NCBI GenBank assembly: GCA_036794395.1
Contig: DAIRGS010000277.1
Coordinates: 1 to 9,189 of the forward strand
Source of the DNA: DASXMX01 sp036794395
Lineage (GTDB): Bacteria; Planctomycetota; Phycisphaerae; Tepidisphaerales; Tepidisphaeraceae
DNA length: 9,189 nucleotides
Direction of reading: 5' to 3'
Both the position numbers and the translations under genes were made by a program. Positions within the stretch are counted from its first letter, which is position 1. Each line of letters starts with the position of its first letter. The notes beneath the pieces are model-generated. The model saw only the letters and a program-made list of their open reading frames with translations. It was not told where the DNA came from and did no database searches. This document shows, one piece after another, positions 6,303 to 9,189 of this stretch.

Positions 6303-6330
6303 TTGATTAGCGCTACACCGGGTCTACAAT
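6303..6330 (+). promoter_or_regulatory. Candidate sigma-70-type promoter for clpC
   Basis: TTGATT (6303-6308) and TACAAT (6325-6330) are separated by 16 bases, matching the consensus boxes at 4 of 6 and 5 of 6 positions. Transcription would begin near 6337 and leave a clpC leader of about 185 bases. This is a consensus match only; the region is long enough for one by chance. Confidence 0.35.
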
Positions 6331-6374
6331 CGCCACAGAACTTAAGTGACCAACCGAGCGTAAATGATTAGCGG

Positions 6375-6408
6375 ACAGGGCTTGGGGAAGGTGGACAATC
6401 TTCCCTGT
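6375..6408 (+). promoter_or_regulatory. Alternative-pairing hairpins in the clpC leader
   Basis: GGGAAG (6385-6390) can pair with CTTCCC (6400-6405), and ACAGGG (6375-6380) can pair with CCCTGT (6403-6408). The two pairings share bases 6403-6405, so they exclude each other. They lie about 120 bases before the clpC start. The stems are short and could be chance. Confidence 0.3.
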
Positions 6409-6455
6409 TTCCTATCCATTAAGTGAAGAAGTCAGCCAGTTTTGACGCGACTGCC

Positions 6456-6476
6456 GGGAGGGCTTCCCGCCCTCCC
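6456..6476 (+). promoter_or_regulatory. Strong stem-loop in the clpC leader
   Basis: GGGAGGGC (6456-6463) pairs perfectly with GCCCTCCC (6469-6476) around a 5-base loop. It ends 47 bases before the clpC start codon. The following sequence (CTTATATG) is not a T-run, so it is a poor intrinsic terminator. It may stabilise the mRNA 5' region or mark a processed or attenuated leader. Confidence 0.5.
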
Positions 6477-6511
6477 CTTATATGAGGGGTCGGCGTGGTC
6501 TAGCCGGCCAA

Positions 6512-6517
6512 CAGGAG
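6512..6517 (+). promoter_or_regulatory. Ribosome binding site deciding the clpC start
   Basis: CAGGAG ends six bases before the ATG at 6524, an ideal spacing. It directly abuts the other in-frame ATG at 6518, which is therefore unusable. The ATG at 6482 would add residues unlike any ClpC. This fixes the start at MFERFTDRARK. Confidence 0.8.
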
Positions 6518-6523
6518 ATGGAC

Positions 6524-9043
6524 ATGTTCGAACGGTTTACGGATCGGGCCCGAAAGGTGATGGCCCTGGCCAATCAAGAGGCCCAGCGCTTCAATCACGA
6601 GTACATCGGCACCGAACATATCCTTCTGGGACTTGTCAAGGAGGGCAGCGGCGTTGGAGCCAACGTCCTGAAAAACCTTGATGTGGATCTCCGGAAGGTG
6701 CGTCTGGAAGTCGAAAAGCTCGTCAAGAGCGGCCCCGACATGGTCACCATGGGGAAGCTCCCACAAACCCCCCGGGCCAAAAAAGTCATCGAGTACGCCA
6801 TCGAAGAGGCGAGGAACCTGAATCACAACTATGTAGGAACGGAACATCTTTTGCTCGGTCTGCTTCGTGAGCACGATGGCGTTGCCGCACAGGTGCTCAT
6901 GAACTTGTCGTTAAAGCTCGAGGAAGTGCGGGAGGAGGTTCTCAATCTTCTAGGAGCCGGTGTGGAAACTGAAGAACCAGCACAGGAATCAAAGGGTCAG
7001 AAGGGCAAGAGTAAAACTCCTGCCCTCGACAGTTTCGGTCGCGATCTCACCGAGCTTGCCCGCGAGGGCACTCTCGATCCGGTCATCGGCCGCAAGAACG
7101 AAATCGAACGAGTCATTCAAATCCTCTGCCGCCGGCAGAAAAACAACCCGGTGTTGCTTGGCGAAGCGGGCGTTGGCAAGACGGCTATCGTCGAAGGCCT
7201 CGCCCAGATGGTCGTCAGCAGCTCCGTCCCCGAAATCCTGCACGACCGGCGAATCGTCGTGCTCGATCTGGCGATGATGGTCGCCGGCACCAAGTATCGC
7301 GGCCAGTTTGAAGAACGCATCAAGGCCGTGATGAACGAAGTTCGTCGCGCCAAGAACGTCATCCTCTTCATCGACGAGCTTCATACCCTCGTCGGCGCCG
7401 GCGGTGCCGAAGGGGCTATCGACGCGAGCAATGTGCTCAAGCCTGCCTTGTCGCGCGGCGAAATTCAGTGCATCGGCGCCACGACTTTCGACGAATTCCG
7501 CAAATATATCGAGAAGGACGCGGCACTTGCCCGGCGGTTCCAGCCCATTACGGTGGACCCGCCCAGCAAGGAAGACGCGCTCGAAATCCTTCGCGGCCTG
7601 CGCGATCGCTACGAAGCGCACCACCGCGTGCAGATCCTCGACGCCGCCCTCGAAGCGGCTGTCGAAATGTCCGACCGATACATCACCGGCCGGGCTTTAC
7701 CAGATAAGGCCATTGACGTGCTCGACGAAGCGGGAGCGCGCATCCGCCTTCGCAGCATGACCAAGCCGCCAAATCTCGCCGAAATCGAAGAGCAGATCGA
7801 ACGGCTCTCCATCCAGAAGGATGAAGCCGTCAAGAACGCCGAATACGAGGAGGCCGCCCGGCTTCGCGATTCAGCCGAGGCTCTTCGCGCCAAGAAGGAA
7901 GAGATGCAGCGCCAATGGCGCGATAAGGCCAAGGAAGTCGATGGCGTGGTCGACGAGGAAGTCATCGCCGAGGTTGTCTCGAAGATGACCGGCGTTCCGC
8001 TCACCCGTCTCGAAAAAGAAGAAGCTCAGCGCCTGCTCGAGCTCGAAAACGAACTTCACAAGCGCGTGGTTTCCCAGGACGAAGCGATCAAGGCAATCAG
8101 CAAAACGATTCGCCGAGCCCGCTCCGGACTCAAGGATCCACGTCGCCCAATGGGTTCGTTCCTATTCCTCGGGCCTTCGGGCGTCGGCAAAACGCTGCTC
8201 TCCAAAGCGCTGGCCGAGTTCATGTTCGGCGACGAAGACGCGCTCATTCAAATCGATATGAGCGAGTACATGGAGAAGCACAACGTCAGCCGGCTCATCG
8301 GCGCGCCTCCGGGCTACGTTGGGTACGAGGAAGGTGGCCAGCTCACCGAGCGCATTCGGCGGCGTCCGTACAGCGTGGTCCTGCTCGACGAAGTCGAAAA
8401 GGCCCACCCGGATGTCTTCAACATGCTCCTCCAGATCATGGAAGAAGGCCGGCTGACCGACTCCTTCGGCCGTCATGTCGATTTCCGCAACGTGGTCATG
8501 ATCATGACCAGCAACATCGGTTCCGACATGATCAAAGGCGGCGGCCCGGACTTCGGCCTGCGTCCTAAAGGCAAGGGCGTCGCCGAAGAGCGAAACTACC
8601 AGACGATCAAGGACACGGTCATGAAGGAACTGGAGCGGTACTTCCGCCCCGAGTTCGTTGGCCGTCTCGACGACGTCATCGTGTTCCGCCCGCTCAGCCG
8701 CATCAACCTCGAGCAGATCGTCGAGTACGAACTGAAAAAGGTGACCAAGCGCTTGGTCGATCACGGCCTGCGGATCGATATCTCCGCCGAAGCCAAGGAA
8801 TTCCTCATCGAAAAAGGAACCAACTCCGATTTCGGCGCTCGTCCACTCCGCCGTGCTATTGAACAGCACGTGGAAGACCCCCTCTCCGAGGAAATCCTCC
8901 GCGGCAACTTCAAGGGCAAAGACATGATCAAGATCACGGTCAAGACCGAAGACTCAGGCGACAAACACCTGTACTTCGACGCCATGCCCGCCGAAGCCAA
9001 AGACGACCGCCAACTGGCCAAGTCCGCCTCGGACGCGACCTGA
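6524..9043 (+). CDS. clpC: ATP-dependent Clp protease ATP-binding subunit ClpC
   Basis: ClpC is a hexameric AAA+ unfoldase that feeds substrates to the ClpP peptidase in cytoplasmic protein quality control. The 839 residues are slightly longer than Bacillus ClpC. The two N-terminal Clp repeats occupy about 1-143 (YIGTEHILLGL and YVGTEHLLLGL mark each). A charged linker (147-168) leads to AAA domain 1 with Walker A GEAGVGKT (213-220), pore loop KYRG (257-260), Walker B VILFIDE (279-285) and the ARRF arginine finger region (336-339). The middle domain contains a UVR motif (about 421-456, NAEYEEAARLRD), diagnostic of ClpC over ClpA or ClpB. AAA domain 2 has Walker A GPSGVGKT (550-557), pore loop GYVG (597-600), Walker B VVLLDE (618-623) and sensor 2 GARPLRRAIE (771-780). 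The likely ClpP-docking tripeptide is FGL (677-679). No ctsR, mcsA or mcsB genes adjoin. All catalytic residues are intact. Confidence 0.97.
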   Translation: MFERFTDRARKVMALANQEAQRFNHEYIGTEHILLGLVKEGSGVGANVLKNLDVDLRKVRLEVEKLVKSGPDMVTMGKLPQTPRAKKVIEYAIEEARNLNHNYVGTEHLLLGLLREHDGVAAQVLMNLSLKLEEVREEVLNLLGAGVETEEPAQESKGQKGKSKTPALDSFGRDLTELAREGTLDPVIGRKNEIERVIQILCRRQKNNPVLLGEAGVGKTAIVEGLAQMVVSSSVPEILHDRRIVVLDLAMMVAGTKYRGQFEERIKAVMNEVRRAKNVILFIDELHTLVGAGGAEGAIDASNVLKPALSRGEIQCIGATTFDEFRKYIEKDAALARRFQPITVDPPSKEDALEILRGLRDRYEAHHRVQILDAALEAAVEMSDRYITGRALPDKAIDVLDEAGARIRLRSMTKPPNLAEIEEQIERLSIQKDEAVKNAEYEEAARLRDSAEALRAKKEEMQRQWRDKAKEVDGVVDEEVIAEVVSKMTGVPLTRLEKEEAQRLLELENELHKRVVSQDEAIKAISKTIRRARSGLKDPRRPMGSFLFLGPSGVGKTLLSKALAEFMFGDEDALIQIDMSEYMEKHNVSRLIGAPPGYVGYEEGGQLTERIRRRPYSVVLLDEVEKAHPDVFNMLLQIMEEGRLTDSFGRHVDFRNVVMIMTSNIGSDMIKGGGPDFGLRPKGKGVAEERNYQTIKDTVMKELERYFRPEFVGRLDDVIVFRPLSRINLEQIVEYELKKVTKRLVDHGLRIDISAEAKEFLIEKGTNSDFGARPLRRAIEQHVEDPLSEEILRGNFKGKDMIKITVKTEDSGDKHLYFDAMPAEAKDDRQLAKSASDAT

Positions 9044-9189
9044 TGATGCAAAGCGACAAACCATTAATTCAAGAACACCCGGAGAAGAAAGGGGCGTGCC
9101 CAATTTTTCGGGACGTTCCGTGAAATCGGGTACACTACCTCCTGTTGTGGGGATGTAACGCGCTGGCCAAGGGATGGCCCCAAAGGAGT
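9044..9189. other. Downstream flank of clpC and leader of the next gene
   Basis: No gene fits in these 146 bases. A GGGCGTGCCC element followed by AATTTTT (9092-9107) could be a weak clpC terminator, but its stem is only three pairs with a four-base loop. TACACT at 9131-9136 resembles a -10 box without a good -35. Confidence 0.5.
9182..9189 (+). promoter_or_regulatory. Ribosome binding site of the gene beyond the right edge
   Basis: The window ends in AAAGGAGT, a near-perfect Shine-Dalgarno sequence. A plus-strand gene probably starts within about ten bases of the edge; its identity cannot be seen. Confidence 0.55.

Larger units (their letters stand above)
5712..6523. other. 812-base divergent intergenic region
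   Basis: This lies between the tetrapyrrole cluster (minus) and clpC (plus), so it must hold promoters for both. Short open frames occur on both strands but show no ribosome binding sites or family resemblance, and several are translations of the repeats. It contains a 23-base perfect inverted repeat with imperfect outer arms, two GC-rich hairpins sharing the same arms, a candidate sigma-70-type promoter for clpC, and two hairpins in the presumed clpC leader. No CIRCE element (TTAGCACTC inverted repeat) is present. Confidence 0.75.

Noticed and set aside
9092..9107. An intrinsic terminator for clpC
   Set aside because: The stem before the T-run has only about three pairs, so it would not be stable enough to call.
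1..9189. A defence, phage, secretion or other new multi-gene system
   Set aside because: Nearly all the coding space is filled by recognisable metabolic and protein-quality genes, and no transposase, integrase, nuclease or toxin-antitoxin pair is present.

Overview
The window looks like ordinary chromosomal sequence from a planctomycete (Planctomycetota). The main support is the ClpC sequence, especially its N-terminal repeats and linker, which resembles planctomycete ClpC as I remember it. Other support is GC-rich coding sequence, several starts without a Shine-Dalgarno site, and intergenic palindromes of a kind I associate with planctomycete genomes. The assignment is from memory and has not been tested by a search.

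Layout. (1) Positions 1-208 hold no gene but carry a short dispersed-type repeat. (2) Two plus-strand genes follow: a sugar-phosphate isomerase/epimerase-like TIM barrel (209-1042) and a divergent, orphan RnfC-like iron-sulfur protein (1102-2376). (3) A minus-strand tetrapyrrole cluster runs from 5711 down to 2418 in the order precorrin-2 dehydrogenase, HemX/CcsA-like membrane protein, glutamyl-tRNA reductase (hemA), and a small unrecognised three-helix membrane protein. (4) An 812-base divergent intergenic region (5712-6523) holds several strong inverted repeats and a candidate promoter. (5) clpC (6524-9043) encodes a complete double-AAA+ Clp ATPase. (6) The last 146 bases end in a ribosome binding site for a gene that starts just outside the window.

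How the genes fit together. HemA makes glutamate-1-semialdehyde precursor from glutamyl-tRNA, the first step to all tetrapyrroles. The precorrin-2 dehydrogenase diverts uroporphyrinogen III-derived precorrin-2 to sirohydrochlorin, for siroheme or alternative heme. The HemX/CcsA-like protein belongs to a family that either modulates HemA levels or handles heme during cytochrome c maturation. The 8-base overlap and 2-base gap in this cluster indicate an operon. ClpC is a general protein-quality-control unfoldase that works with ClpP. HemA is a known Clp-protease substrate in some bacteria, but nothing in the window shows that link here.

I see no phage, transposase, CRISPR array, tRNA, rRNA or obvious new multi-gene system. 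The items most worth a second look are the RnfC-like protein lacking its nucleotide-binding motifs, the unknown membrane gene coupled to hemA, the 7-base tandem repeat abutting the hemA start codon, and the palindromes between the precorrin-2 dehydrogenase gene and clpC.
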